The notes below the pieces were generated by a model. The model was not told the DNA's origin. It saw only the letters and a program-made list of their open reading frames with translations, and did not search any database. From Burkholderiaceae bacterium (GTDB lineage: Bacteria; Pseudomonadota; Gammaproteobacteria; Burkholderiales; Burkholderiaceae_D): DNA of 12,538 nucleotides. Positions 1 to 7,031 of the stretch are shown here, piece after piece. The translations under genes and the position numbers were made by a program. The stretch's first letter is position 1. Each line of letters opens with the position of its first letter. The DNA is taken from the NCBI GenBank assembly GCA_019752915.1, contig JAIELO010000055.1, positions 1 to 12,538 of the forward strand, read 5' to 3'.

Positions 1-1
1 G

Positions 2-2083
2 GCGCGTGGCGCTGGTACTGACAGCCCTCACAGCGATAGCCAGCACGACGCCACCCAGACTTGCGACTGCCAGCACGAAGGCGCACTGTCCGCCACGGCG
101 GCGCTGGAAATGAGTAAATGGTTCGATACCAACTACCACTATCTGGTGCCGGAATTCACGGCCGACACGGCGTTCTCGCTGGCCAGTACCCAGCTGTTCG
201 AAGAAGTGGCGGAAGCGCAGGCACTCGGGCACGCCGTCAAAGCGGTCATCCTCGGGCCGCTCAGCTTCCTGTGGCTGGGCAAGGTACGCGGCGATAGCGG
301 CTTCGACCGTCTGGCGTTGCTCGAGCGTCTGCTGCCGGTGTATGGCGCCTTGCTGGCGCGCCTGAAACAGCAGGGCGTAAGCTGGGTGCAAATCGACGAG
401 CCCATCCTCGGCCTCGACTTGCCAGCGCCATGGCGCAATGCCTTCGAAACAGCCTACTGGCAACTCAATCAGGCCGGTGCCCAGTTGCTGCTCGCCACCT
501 ATTTTTCGCCGCTGGAAGAAAATCTCAGTCTGGCCTGCCGCCTGCCCGTCGCCGGGCTGCATGTCGATGGCGTGCGTGCGCCCCATGAACTGACCAGCAT
601 TGCCGACTGGCTGCCGGTGCATAAAGTGCTGTCGGTCGGCATCGTCGATGGCCGCAACATCTGGCGCTGCGACCTCGATGCGGCGCTCGCCATCCTGCAG
701 CCGCTACTGGTCAAACGGCAGGGCCAACTGTGGCTGGCCGCGTCCTGCTCGCTGCTGCACGTACCCTACACGCTGGACGGCGAAACCACGCTCGATGCCG
801 AAGTGCGCCCGTGGCTGGCCTTCGCTCACGAAAAGCTGGCCGAACTGGCGCTGCTGAAGCATACCCTGCAAGGCAATACCGATCCGGCCGACCCGGGCGC
901 GCAGGCCGTTCTGGACGGACTGGCCGCCTCGCGCGCCGCACTGGCCAGCCGCGCCGCCAGTCTGCGCCTGCACCAGCCCGCGCTGCGCGCCCGTCTGGCA
1001 GCCCTGCCCGCCGATGCCGACCAGCGCCATTCCCCCTTCGCCCAGCGTCAGGCCGTGCAGCGCGAACGCTTGCGTCTGCCAGCCTTCCCGACCACCACCA
1101 TCGGTTCCTTCCCGCAGACCGCAGCCATCCGCAGCGCCCGCGCCGCCCACAAACGCGGCGAACTCGATAGCACCCGCTACGCCGCGCAGATGCGCGCCGA
1201 AATCGCCGACGCGGTCCAGCGCCAGGAAGCGCTGGGACTGGACGTACTGGTACATGGCGAAGCCGAGCGCAACGATATGGTGGAGTATTTCGGCGAACAG
1301 CTGGAAGGCTTCCTGTTCACCCGCCATGGCTGGGTGCAATCGTATGGCTCGCGCTGCGTGAAACCGCCGATTCTGTTCGGCGACGTGCGCCGCCCGCAGG
1401 CAATGACGGTAGGCTGGACCGTGTACACCCAGAGCCTGACGCAAAAACCCGTGAAAGGCATGCTGACCGGCCCGGTTACCATCCTGCAATGGTCGTTCGT
1501 GCGCGAAGACCAGCCGCGTCAGGACACCGCCCTGCAGCTGGCACTGGCGATCCGCGATGAAGTGGCTGATCTGCAGCAGGCCGGCATCGCCATCATCCAG
1601 ATCGACGAGCCGGCTGTGCGCGAAGGCTTGCCGCTACGCCGCAGCCGCTGGGACAGCTATCTGGAGTGGGCCACCCGCGCTTTCCGCATCGCCGCCAGCG
1701 CCGCGACCGACGGCACCCAGATCCACACCCACATCTGCTACGCGGAATTCAATGAAATCCTGCCGCAGATCGCCGCCATGGATGCCGATGTGATCACCAT
1801 CGAAACCAGCCGTTCCGATGCAGAATTGCTACAAGCCTTGCGGCGCTTCCCCTACCCCAATGAAATCGGCCCCGGCGTGTACGATATCCACAGCCCGCGG
1901 GTACCCCCGCAGGCGGAAATGGTCAGGCTGCTGCAGCGCGCTGCCAGCGTGGTGCCGGCGGCCCATCTGTGGGTCAATCCCGACTGCGGCCTGAAAACCC
2001 GTGGCTGGAGCGAGACGGAAAGTGCACTGCGCAATATGGTGGCAGCGGCGCGTCAGTTGCGCGCCGAACACGCCAGCGTCTGA
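2..2083 (+). CDS. metE: Cobalamin-independent methionine synthase (5' end outside window)
   Basis: This enzyme transfers a methyl group from 5-methyltetrahydropteroyl-triglutamate to homocysteine in the cytoplasm, the last step of methionine synthesis without B12. The frame is open to the window edge, with no stop upstream of the internal ATG at 110, and the residues before that ATG already match the family. The gene is therefore partial, lacking roughly the first 80 to 100 residues. The C-terminal catalytic barrel is complete. The zinc ligands are visible as His and Cys in HTHIC (codons at 1730 and 1736), Glu in ITIETSRS (1802) and Cys in [11 protein letters not shown] (1985), equivalent to E. 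coli H641, C643, E665 and C726. Other family blocks are [43 protein letters not shown] and IQIDEPA. The N-terminal part has an unusual His/Cys-containing insert of about 21 residues at roughly 11-90. No metR or other methionine gene is visible beside it. Confidence 0.96.
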   Translation, partial: ARGAGTDSPHSDSQHDATQTCDCQHEGALSATAALEMSKWFDTNYHYLVPEFTADTAFSLASTQLFEEVAEAQALGHAVKAVILGPLSFLWLGKVRGDSGFDRLALLERLLPVYGALLARLKQQGVSWVQIDEPILGLDLPAPWRNAFETAYWQLNQAGAQLLLATYFSPLEENLSLACRLPVAGLHVDGVRAPHELTSIADWLPVHKVLSVGIVDGRNIWRCDLDAALAILQPLLVKRQGQLWLAASCSLLHVPYTLDGETTLDAEVRPWLAFAHEKLAELALLKHTLQGNTDPADPGAQAVLDGLAASRAALASRAASLRLHQPALRARLAALPADADQRHSPFAQRQAVQRERLRLPAFPTTTIGSFPQTAAIRSARAAHKRGELDSTRYAAQMRAEIADAVQRQEALGLDVLVHGEAERNDMVEYFGEQLEGFLFTRHGWVQSYGSRCVKPPILFGDVRRPQAMTVGWTVYTQSLTQKPVKGMLTGPVTILQWSFVREDQPRQDTALQLALAIRDEVADLQQAGIAIIQIDEPAVREGLPLRRSRWDSYLEWATRAFRIAASAATDGTQIHTHICYAEFNEILPQIAAMDADVITIETSRSDAELLQALRRFPYPNEIGPGVYDIHSPRVPPQAEMVRLLQRAASVVPAAHLWVNPDCGLKTRGWSETESALRNMVAAARQLRAEHASV
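34..82 (+). repeat. 30-bp-period direct repeat inside metE
   Basis: GCCAGCACGA occurs at 39-48 and again at 69-78, exactly 30 bases (10 codons) apart. Aligning 34-52 with 64-82 gives 15 of 19 matching bases. At protein level the units read DSQHD and DCQHE. The repeat lies in the extra loop just before the conserved MSKWF segment of MetE. This looks like an in-frame tandem duplication that has since diverged, which is an inference. Confidence 0.6.
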
Positions 2084-2148
2084 GCGTTTCATTGCCGCGA
2101 CGGCGAAGGGCCGATTCTCCCCTGATCCGCGCGGCAAGCCCCGCATTT

Positions 2149-2170
2149 GCTGGCGCAGCGATGCGCCAGC
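2149..2170 (+). terminator. Strong hairpin after metE, possible terminator
   Basis: GCTGGCGCA (2149-2157) and TGCGCCAGC (2162-2170) form a perfect 9-bp GC-rich stem closed by GCGA, a GNRA-type tetraloop. It lies 65 bases after the metE stop and about 70 bases before minC. It is not followed directly by a U tract; the nearest T run is at 2185-2188. It may therefore be a non-canonical terminator or an mRNA 3'-end stabiliser rather than a classical intrinsic terminator. Confidence 0.5.
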
Positions 2171-2195
2171 CCTCCCCAGCGGCCGTTTTCCACAG

Positions 2196-2201
2196 TAGAA
2201 T
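2196..2201 (+). promoter_or_regulatory. Candidate -10 box for the min operon
   Basis: TAGAAT matches the sigma-70 -10 consensus at 5 of 6 positions and sits between the metE hairpin and minC. No good -35 hexamer is found 16-18 bases upstream, so the call is weak. Transcription would begin near 2208, at the foot of a second small hairpin, and leave a leader of about 35 bases before the minC ATG. Confidence 0.3.
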
Positions 2202-2205
2202 GCTG

Positions 2206-2221
2206 AAGCCCACGCGGGCTT
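2206..2221 (+). other. Perfect hairpin just upstream of minC
   Basis: AAGCCC (2206-2211), loop ACGC and GGGCTT (2216-2221) form a perfect 6-bp stem with a 4-base loop, ending 21 bases before the minC ATG. The sequence continues AACCCC with no T run. It could be the 5' end structure of the min mRNA or a remnant terminator; the sequence does not decide. Confidence 0.4.
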
Positions 2222-2242
2222 AACCCCATCACTGTGTTGCCC

Positions 2243-3010
2243 ATGTCCAAGAGCCAGTTTCAAAAGCCCATAGAAATCAAGATTTCCACCGTGGTCGCCG
2301 TGTCGGCCATTCTGGCCACGGCCGACCGTCTGGCACTCGACGCCGCCATGGCCGAGATGACCGGCGGTAGCACCGACTTCTTCGACGATGATCTGGCCGT
2401 GATCGACGTGGGCGGCCTGCCCGCCGATGGCGCCGCCATCGACTGGAGCGGCCTGATCGCTTTACTGAAAAAATACCGGCTCAACCCGGTCGCGGTACGC
2501 AATGCGCCACTGGAGATGGCCGGTGCCATCGCCGCCCATGGCCTGAGTCTGGAAACGGCCGCGCCGCAGCGCGCCGAGCCGGAAGCGCCGAAAGCCGTTG
2601 CACCGGCAGCCGCCCCGGCACCTGCACCGGCAGCGGCAGCGGCCGAAGCCATCCCCGGCGGCGCCCGCGTGATGATTATCGATACCCCGGTACGGGCCGG
2701 CCAGCGCATTTATGCACGCGGCTGCGATCTGATCATTACCGCCGTGGTCAACAATGGCGCGGAAATCATTGCCGATGGCAGTATCCACGTCTATAACACT
2801 TTGAATGGCCGGGCGCTGGCCGGTGCCTCGGGAAATCCCGACGCGCGCATCTTCGCCATGAGCATGGCGCCGGAGTTAGTCTCCATTGCCGGTGTTTACC
2901 GGACATTTGAAGACGGTTTCCCGGCTGAATATGCACGCACCCCTGCGCAAATTCGCCTCATCGGCGACCGAATCGATATACTATCTGTCAATTCAGCAAC
3001 CCGCGCCTAA
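2243..3010 (+). CDS. minC: Septum site-determining protein MinC
   Basis: MinC inhibits FtsZ polymerisation and is brought to the membrane by MinD, so that Z-rings cannot form near the poles. From the ATG at 2243 it is 255 residues, the usual size. An N-terminal FtsZ-inhibiting domain (about 8-100) starts with [16 protein letters not shown]. An Ala/Pro/Glu-rich linker follows (about 106-138), and then the C-terminal beta-helix domain that dimerises and binds MinD (about 141-247). That domain contains the family blocks [35 protein letters not shown] and [13 protein letters not shown] at 2234 would add three residues, but MSKSQFQ is the natural start; neither has a clear ribosome-binding site. 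It is the first gene of minCDE, with 39 bases to minD. The linker is longer and more alanine-rich than the E. coli one I recall. Confidence 0.96.
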   Translation: MSKSQFQKPIEIKISTVVAVSAILATADRLALDAAMAEMTGGSTDFFDDDLAVIDVGGLPADGAAIDWSGLIALLKKYRLNPVAVRNAPLEMAGAIAAHGLSLETAAPQRAEPEAPKAVAPAAAPAPAPAAAAAEAIPGGARVMIIDTPVRAGQRIYARGCDLIITAVVNNGAEIIADGSIHVYNTLNGRALAGASGNPDARIFAMSMAPELVSIAGVYRTFEDGFPAEYARTPAQIRLIGDRIDILSVNSATRA

Positions 3011-3038
3011 CGACGCGCTGGCGACCCTACACTCTGAA

Positions 3039-3043
3039 AAGGA
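3039..3043 (+). promoter_or_regulatory. Ribosome-binding site fixing the minD GTG start
   Basis: AAGGA lies six bases before a GTG at 3050. The MinD family begins [13 protein letters not shown] exactly at this GTG, so the site settles a non-ATG start. It is one of the few clear Shine-Dalgarno sequences in the window. Confidence 0.8.
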
Positions 3044-3049
3044 ATTTTT

Positions 3050-3865
3050 GTGGCGAGAATTATTGTTGTAACGTCCGGTAAGGGCGGTGTCGGTAAGACG
3101 ACTTCTAGCGCCAGCTTCTCCACCGGTCTGGCCATGCGCGGCCACAAGACCGCCGTGATCGACTTCGACGTCGGCCTGCGCAATCTGGACCTGATCATGG
3201 GTTGCGAACGCCGTGTGGTGTACGACCTGATCAATGTGATCAACAAGGAAGCCACCCTGACCCAGGCCCTGATCAAGGACAAGCACTGCGACAACCTGTT
3301 CATCCTGCCAGCGTCGCAAACACGCGACAAGGACGCGCTGTCGGAAGAAGGCGTAGAAACCGTGCTGCACGAGCTGATCAACATGGGCTTCGAGTTCATC
3401 ATCTGCGATTCGCCGGCCGGTATCGAGCATGGCGCGCTGATGGCACTGACCTTTGCCGATGAAGCCATCATCGTCACCAATCCGGAAGTGTCGTCGGTAC
3501 GCGACTCGGACCGCATTCTGGGCATCATTCAGGCCAAATCGCGCCGCGCCCAGACCGGCGGCGAACCCGTCAAAGAACATTTGCTGATCACCCGCTACTC
3601 GCCAAAACGCGTGGAAGCGGACGAAATGCTGTCCTTTGAGGATGTGCAGGAAATTCTGCGCATACCGTTGATCGGCATCATTCCGGAATCGGAATCGGTC
3701 CTGCACGCTTCGAACCAGGGTAATCCGGCCATCCATTTCAAAGGCACTGATGTAGCGGAAGCTTATGAAGATGTGGTGTCGCGCTTCCTCGGCCAGGAGT
3801 TGCCGTTGCGCTTTACCACCTACGAAAAGCCCGGCCTGCTTCAGCGTATTTTCGGGAGCAAGTAA
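3050..3865 (+). CDS. minD: Septum site-determining ATPase MinD
   Basis: MinD is a ParA/MinD-family ATPase that dimerises on ATP, binds the inner membrane, recruits MinC and is released by MinE, producing pole-to-pole oscillation. The protein has 271 residues, the normal length, from a GTG start with a good ribosome-binding site. The deviant Walker A motif GKGGVGKT is at 10-17, with signature Lys11 and Lys16. Asp40 is in [13 protein letters not shown], the DSPAGIE block is at 120-126, and Asp152 is in the [11 protein letters not shown] region. The last dozen residues ([14 protein letters not shown]) form the amphipathic membrane-targeting helix. These positions coincide with E. coli numbering as I recall it. 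It is followed after two bases by minE, indicating one operon. Nothing is missing. Confidence 0.98.
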   Translation: MARIIVVTSGKGGVGKTTSSASFSTGLAMRGHKTAVIDFDVGLRNLDLIMGCERRVVYDLINVINKEATLTQALIKDKHCDNLFILPASQTRDKDALSEEGVETVLHELINMGFEFIICDSPAGIEHGALMALTFADEAIIVTNPEVSSVRDSDRILGIIQAKSRRAQTGGEPVKEHLLITRYSPKRVEADEMLSFEDVQEILRIPLIGIIPESESVLHASNQGNPAIHFKGTDVAEAYEDVVSRFLGQELPLRFTTYEKPGLLQRIFGSK

Positions 3866-3867
3866 TT

Positions 3868-4119
3868 ATGGCACTGCTTTCTTTCCTGTTCCCGCAAAAA
3901 CCGAAAACCGCCACCGCGGCCAAGGAGCGGTTGCAGATCATCATCGCGCGCGAGCGCAATGGCCGTAGTGGTCCGGACTTCCTGCCCGCCTTGCACAAGG
4001 AACTGATCGACGTTATTTCCAAGTACACCAAGGTGAATGCCGACGACATCAAAATTTCGCTGGATCGTCAGGGTAATCTGGAAGTGCTGGACGTCAACGT
4101 CGTGTTGCCGGACGCCTAA
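3868..4119 (+). CDS. minE: Cell division topological specificity factor MinE
   Basis: MinE stimulates MinD ATP hydrolysis, displaces MinC from MinD and confines the division inhibitor to the poles. It has 83 residues, close to the usual 80-90. The N-terminal membrane-binding and anti-MinCD part starts [10 protein letters not shown] and includes [13 protein letters not shown] (about 18-30). The topological-specificity domain (about 35-83) includes [16 protein letters not shown] and [26 protein letters not shown]. The ATG lies two bases after the minD stop, with GGGAG at 3854-3858 as ribosome-binding site inside the end of minD, so translation is probably coupled. It closes the min operon, and the next gene converges on it. 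Confidence 0.97.
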   Translation: MALLSFLFPQKPKTATAAKERLQIIIARERNGRSGPDFLPALHKELIDVISKYTKVNADDIKISLDRQGNLEVLDVNVVLPDA

Positions 4120-4149
4120 GTCGCGCCGCAACCGCCAGCGCGCCCTGCG

Positions 4150-4665
4150 CTAGGCACTGGGACGGCCGGCACCGGCCGTCACTAGCTGCTGGGCCACCGC
4201 CGCACAGGCTTCCACATGCTGGTTGCCGATGTGGCGGAACACGGCAAAACCTATCCCGGCCGAGGCCAGTTGCCCGGCCAGCGGCACCAGCTTGCCAGCC
4301 TGACGCGCCAGCAGTTTGACGCCGCTACGCTGCAGCAAGGGCAGCAGTAAATCCCGCGTAATCAGTTTCCCCACCAGCATTCCGCCCACACCCATGGCGG
4401 CCTCGTAGGCCAGCATGCGGTACTCCGGCTGCAATCCGGCGATCTGGGCGGGCGTGAGCCCAAAAGTCTGGTTGATGTCATCGATCAGGCGGGTAAACAG
4501 ATGCAGATCAGAAAGTACATCCAGCCCCGGTACCGGCAGCGCCGCGACTCCGGCCGACAGCAGAGCACGGCGCCGCACCAGTTGCCGGCATTCGGCGCGC
4601 AATTGCGCCACCCGCTGCGGCGAGGCGTGTGCCAGTGGCCAGGATTGCTGTTGCTGTGTCGCCAT
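4150..4665 (-). CDS. Small DUF697-like helical protein of unknown function
   Basis: This is a 171-residue protein and the only reverse-strand gene here. The ATG (4663-4665 on the plus strand) has GGAG five bases upstream, which supports both the start and the gene. The first 30 residues are polar (MATQQQQ...), followed by a basic RRR and then ALLSAGVAALPVPGLDVLSDLHLFTRLIDDINQTFGL (about 34-70). The hydrophobic stretch, Pro-x-Pro-Gly-x-Asp and following amphipathic helix resemble DUF697 (the YcjF C-terminal family), as I remember that pattern. Glycine-rich hydrophobic segments follow at about 90-103 (MGVGGMLVGK) and 125-142 (LVPLAGQLASAGIGFAVF), which may sit in or on the membrane. No catalytic motif or signal peptide is evident. 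The C-terminus converges on minE, but nothing shows a division role. Family assignment is tentative; that it is a real gene is likely. Confidence 0.75.
   Translation of the reverse strand: MATQQQQSWPLAHASPQRVAQLRAECRQLVRRRALLSAGVAALPVPGLDVLSDLHLFTRLIDDINQTFGLTPAQIAGLQPEYRMLAYEAAMGVGGMLVGKLITRDLLLPLLQRSGVKLLARQAGKLVPLAGQLASAGIGFAVFRHIGNQHVEACAAVAQQLVTAGAGRPSA
4161..4180. terminator. Convergent-gene hairpin after minE, possible bidirectional terminator
   Basis: GACGGCCGG (4161-4169) and CCGGCCGTC (4172-4180) are perfect inverted arms. With a realistic 4-base loop this is an 8-bp, all but fully GC stem. It begins 42 bases after the minE stop and lies within the last codons of the opposing gene, whose stop is at 4150-4152. 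A smaller stem, AGCGC/GCGCT (4137-4151), lies between. There is no U tract on either strand, so termination is inferred from position and stem strength only. Confidence 0.4.
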
Positions 4666-4863
4666 GATTGCTCCGGGCCGCAGCGGTGCGGCATTCAGGC
4701 CTGTTTCCGATTTACAACTTTCACATTGAAAATCGCCTTTTTCCAGTGTACCTTGTATTCAGCAATCTGGCGCGCAAGCCCCGGTAGGAACTTTCTATCA
4801 AGAAAATAGTGATGCACCAGTGAAAAAAATTAAGGTAGATTCGCCAGTTTTTTTGTGAATCCC

Positions 4864-4872
4864 TGTTATATT
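4864..4872 (+). promoter_or_regulatory. Extended -10 promoter candidate for the response regulator
   Basis: TG-T-TATATT (TG at 4864-4865, TATATT at 4867-4872) is an extended -10 element matching the hexamer consensus at 5 of 6 positions. A good -35 is absent, as is common with extended -10 promoters. Transcription would start near 4879, leaving a leader of about 35 bases. The divergent intergenic region (4666-4913) is much more AT-rich than its surroundings, with A and T runs at 4822-4829 and 4848-4854. It presumably also holds the minus-strand gene's promoter, which I could not place convincingly. Confidence 0.45.
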
Positions 4873-4913
4873 CCAAGTGACTTTCCCTCACTTTTTCCCC
4901 GACAGGCAGCAGG

Positions 4914-5603
4914 ATGAGAATCGCCGTACTCGACAATGACCGTAGCCAGGCCGACCTGATCTGTCAGGTACTGGGGTCAGCCGGTCACACCTGTCATGGC
5001 TACCAGAATGCCAGGGATACCCTCTACCATCTGCGCAAGGATAGCTACGATATGCTGATCCTCGACTGGCAGGTGGCCGACCTGACAGGCAGCGAAGTGC
5101 TGCAGCGGGCCCGAGAAAAACTGCCGGATAGTGCCCCCGTGATGTTTCTCACCACCAGTTCCGGCGAAGATGACATCGTCGCCGGCCTGGATGCCGGTGC
5201 CGACGACTACATGATCAAGCCGCTACGCCGCGGTGAACTGGTAGCGCGCGTACAGGCCCTGCTGCGGCGCGCCTACCCGACCCAGAATGGCGCCGAACAG
5301 TTGCAGTTCGGCCGCTACCTGTTCGAGACCCGGCCCGGCCGCCTGCTGATGGATGGCAACGTCCTCGACGTGACGCAAAAAGAATTTGCCCTCGCCCTGT
5401 TATTTTTCCGCAATATCGGCCGGCCCCTGTCGCGCGCCTACATCCATGAAGCCGTATGGGTCAAGGAAACGGCCATCCCCTCGCGCACCATGGACACCCA
5501 TGTCTCGCGGGTGCGCAACAAGTTACTGCTCAAGCCGGAAAACGGCTACCGGCTGGTGCCCGTCTACAGCTATGGCTACCGGCTCGAGAAGCTGGGTGGC
5601 TGA
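4914..5603 (+). CDS. Orphan OmpR/PhoB-type response regulator
   Basis: This is a 229-residue transcription factor with a receiver domain (about 1-120) and a winged-helix DNA-binding domain (about 128-226), expected to act on promoter DNA in the cytoplasm. The phospho-acceptor is Asp51 (LILDWQV), the switch Thr is T80 in VMFLTT, the aromatic switch is Y99, and the conserved Lys is K102 in DDYMIKP. The output domain shows LDVTQKEFALALLFF, the recognition-helix segment SRTMDTHVSRVRNKL and the terminal hairpin YSYGYRL. The acidic pocket reads VLDND. Aligned with PhoB or CheY, Asp7 keeps the first acidic position, but the second, normally a Mg2+-binding Asp, is Asn8. No histidine kinase lies nearby, so partner and signal are unknown. 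The ATG at 4914 follows a weak AGGCAGCAGG. Targets cannot be told from the sequence. Confidence 0.9.
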   Translation: MRIAVLDNDRSQADLICQVLGSAGHTCHGYQNARDTLYHLRKDSYDMLILDWQVADLTGSEVLQRAREKLPDSAPVMFLTTSSGEDDIVAGLDAGADDYMIKPLRRGELVARVQALLRRAYPTQNGAEQLQFGRYLFETRPGRLLMDGNVLDVTQKEFALALLFFRNIGRPLSRAYIHEAVWVKETAIPSRTMDTHVSRVRNKLLLKPENGYRLVPVYSYGYRLEKLGG

Positions 5604-5608
5604 ACGCG

Positions 5609-5635
5609 TTGAGCAGCGCGGCAACGCGGTATAAT
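5609..5635 (+). promoter_or_regulatory. hemA promoter with perfect TATAAT
   Basis: TATAAT is at 5630-5635, preceded by TTGAGC at 5609-5614 with a short 15-base spacer. Transcription would start near 5642, downstream of the ATG at 5634 that opens the longest frame. That ATG is part of TATAATG and cannot be the translation start on this transcript; the ATG at 5664 is reached after a short leader of about 22 bases. Confidence 0.6.
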
Positions 5636-5663
5636 GTCCGGTAAATCAACATTCGGATCTGCA

Positions 5664-6938
5664 ATGCAGCTGCTTGCCGTTGGCCTCAATCACCACACCG
5701 CCCCTGTCGCCCTGCGCGAACGGCTGGCGTTCGCCCCGGACCAGCTCGGTCAGGCGGTACGCGAAGCGCGCTCGTGGTTTGAACGGCTAGACCAGCGCGG
5801 CCACGATGAGGCGGCGATTCTGTCCACCTGCAACCGCACCGAACTGTATGCTGCCAGCCATGCACCCGATCCGCTCGACGCCGGTGCCCATTTTCTGGCC
5901 GATTTCCATAAACTGAACTACGCCGAACTGCGTCCGCACCTGTACATGCTGCCCCAGCATGACGCAGTGCGCCACACCTTCCGGGTCGCCTCCGGGCTCG
6001 ATTCGATGGTACTGGGCGAAACCCAGATTCTCGGCCAGATCAAAGATGCCATCCGCACCGCCGACGAAGCCGGCGGTCTGGGTACTTATCTGCACCAGTT
6101 ATTCCAGCGCAGCTTCTCGGTCGCCAAGGAAGTGCGCAGCACCACCGAAATCGGCGCCCACAGCGTGTCGATGGCGGCCGCCGCCGTGCGCCTGTCGCAA
6201 CGGATCTTCGACAAGATTTCGGAACAGAATGTGCTGTTCATCGGCGCCGGCGAGATGATCGAACTGTGCGCCACCCACTTTGCGGCGCAGAACCCGCGCA
6301 GCATCACCGTCGCCAACCGTACCCTGGAGCGCGGCGAAGAACTGGCGCACCGCTACGGCGGACAGGCGATCCGCCTGGCCGAGCTGCAAGACAAATTGCA
6401 TCTGTACGACATCGTGGTGTCCTGCACCGCCTCGTCGCTGCCACTGATCGGTCTGGGCATGGTCGAGCGCGCCATCAAGGCACGCCGCCACAAGCCGATC
6501 TTCATGGTCGATCTGGCCGTACCGCGCGACATCGAACCGGAAGTAGCCCGTCTCAACGACGCCTTCCTGTACACCGTCGATGATCTGGGCAAAGTGGTGC
6601 AGACCGGACTGGAAAACCGTCAGGCTGCCGTGGCGCAGGCCGAAGCCATTATCGAAACCCGTGTGCAATCGTTTATGCACTGGATCGATGACCGCGCCGT
6701 GGTACCCGTCATCCAGAGTCTGCATGAAAACGGCGAAGCACTGCGCCAGCTCGAACTCGAGCGGGCGCGCCGCATGCTGGCCAAGGGCGAAGATATCGAC
6801 GCGGTACTGGAAGCCCTGTCGAAAGGGCTGACTGCCAAATTCATGCACGGCCCGCAGCAGGCGCTGCACCGTGCCCAGGGCGAAGAACGCGCCCATCTGG
6901 CAGCCCTGCTGCCACAGCTGTTCCGCGGTCGCCGTTAG
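5664..6938 (+). CDS. hemA: Glutamyl-tRNA reductase
   Basis: HemA reduces the glutamate on glutamyl-tRNA(Glu) to glutamate-1-semialdehyde with NADPH, the first committed step of C5 haem and tetrapyrrole synthesis. From the ATG at 5664 it has 424 residues, typical for the family. The N-terminal catalytic domain starts [19 protein letters not shown], with the nucleophile Cys56 in [11 protein letters not shown]. The conserved [19 protein letters not shown] block follows, then the NADPH-binding Rossmann segment [10 protein letters not shown] with [10 protein letters not shown] helical dimerisation domain closes the protein (about 320-424). The frame extends upstream to 5634, but those ten residues do not match the family and that ATG lies in the promoter. 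GGA at 5655-5657 may serve as a weak ribosome-binding site. It precedes prfA by 93 bases, a pairing well known from many proteobacteria. Confidence 0.97.
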   Translation: MQLLAVGLNHHTAPVALRERLAFAPDQLGQAVREARSWFERLDQRGHDEAAILSTCNRTELYAASHAPDPLDAGAHFLADFHKLNYAELRPHLYMLPQHDAVRHTFRVASGLDSMVLGETQILGQIKDAIRTADEAGGLGTYLHQLFQRSFSVAKEVRSTTEIGAHSVSMAAAAVRLSQRIFDKISEQNVLFIGAGEMIELCATHFAAQNPRSITVANRTLERGEELAHRYGGQAIRLAELQDKLHLYDIVVSCTASSLPLIGLGMVERAIKARRHKPIFMVDLAVPRDIEPEVARLNDAFLYTVDDLGKVVQTGLENRQAAVAQAEAIIETRVQSFMHWIDDRAVVPVIQSLHENGEALRQLELERARRMLAKGEDIDAVLEALSKGLTAKFMHGPQQALHRAQGEERAHLAALLPQLFRGRR

Positions 6939-6956
6939 CGCCGCTGCCGTGCCGGT

Positions 6957-6973
6957 GTGCGCCTGCCGCGCAC
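6957..6973 (+). other. Hairpin in the hemA-prfA gap
   Basis: GTGCGC (6957-6962), loop CTGCC and GCGCAC (6968-6973) give a perfect 6-bp stem 18 bases after the hemA stop. No T run follows. It could attenuate or stabilise the hemA-prfA message, but the sequence alone does not show which. Confidence 0.35.
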
Positions 6974-7031
6974 CTTCCCTGCCGCCGGCCTGCGCTGGCG
7001 AACCTGCTTACACCTTACTCCCGAATCCGCT

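Noticed and set aside
704..1489. Long reverse-strand open frame (261 codons) inside metE
   Set aside because: It lies entirely antisense to well-conserved metE codons, has low-complexity Gly/Gln/Ala content and no ribosome-binding site; typical of GC-rich coding DNA.
2609..2645. Repeated CACCGGCAGC units in minC as a genuine repeat element
   Set aside because: They are explained by Ala/Pro codons of the interdomain linker and stay in frame.
2977..2982. TATACT inside the end of minC as an internal minD promoter
   Set aside because: No -35 hexamer at a suitable distance, and minCDE is normally one operon; one hexamer by chance is expected.
4721..4936. 71-codon reverse frame in the AT-rich intergenic region
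   Set aside because: No ribosome-binding site, biased composition, and it overlaps the response-regulator promoter and start.
6099..6896. Reverse-strand open frame of 265 codons opposite hemA
   Set aside because: It is a shadow of conserved HemA codons with no motif of its own.
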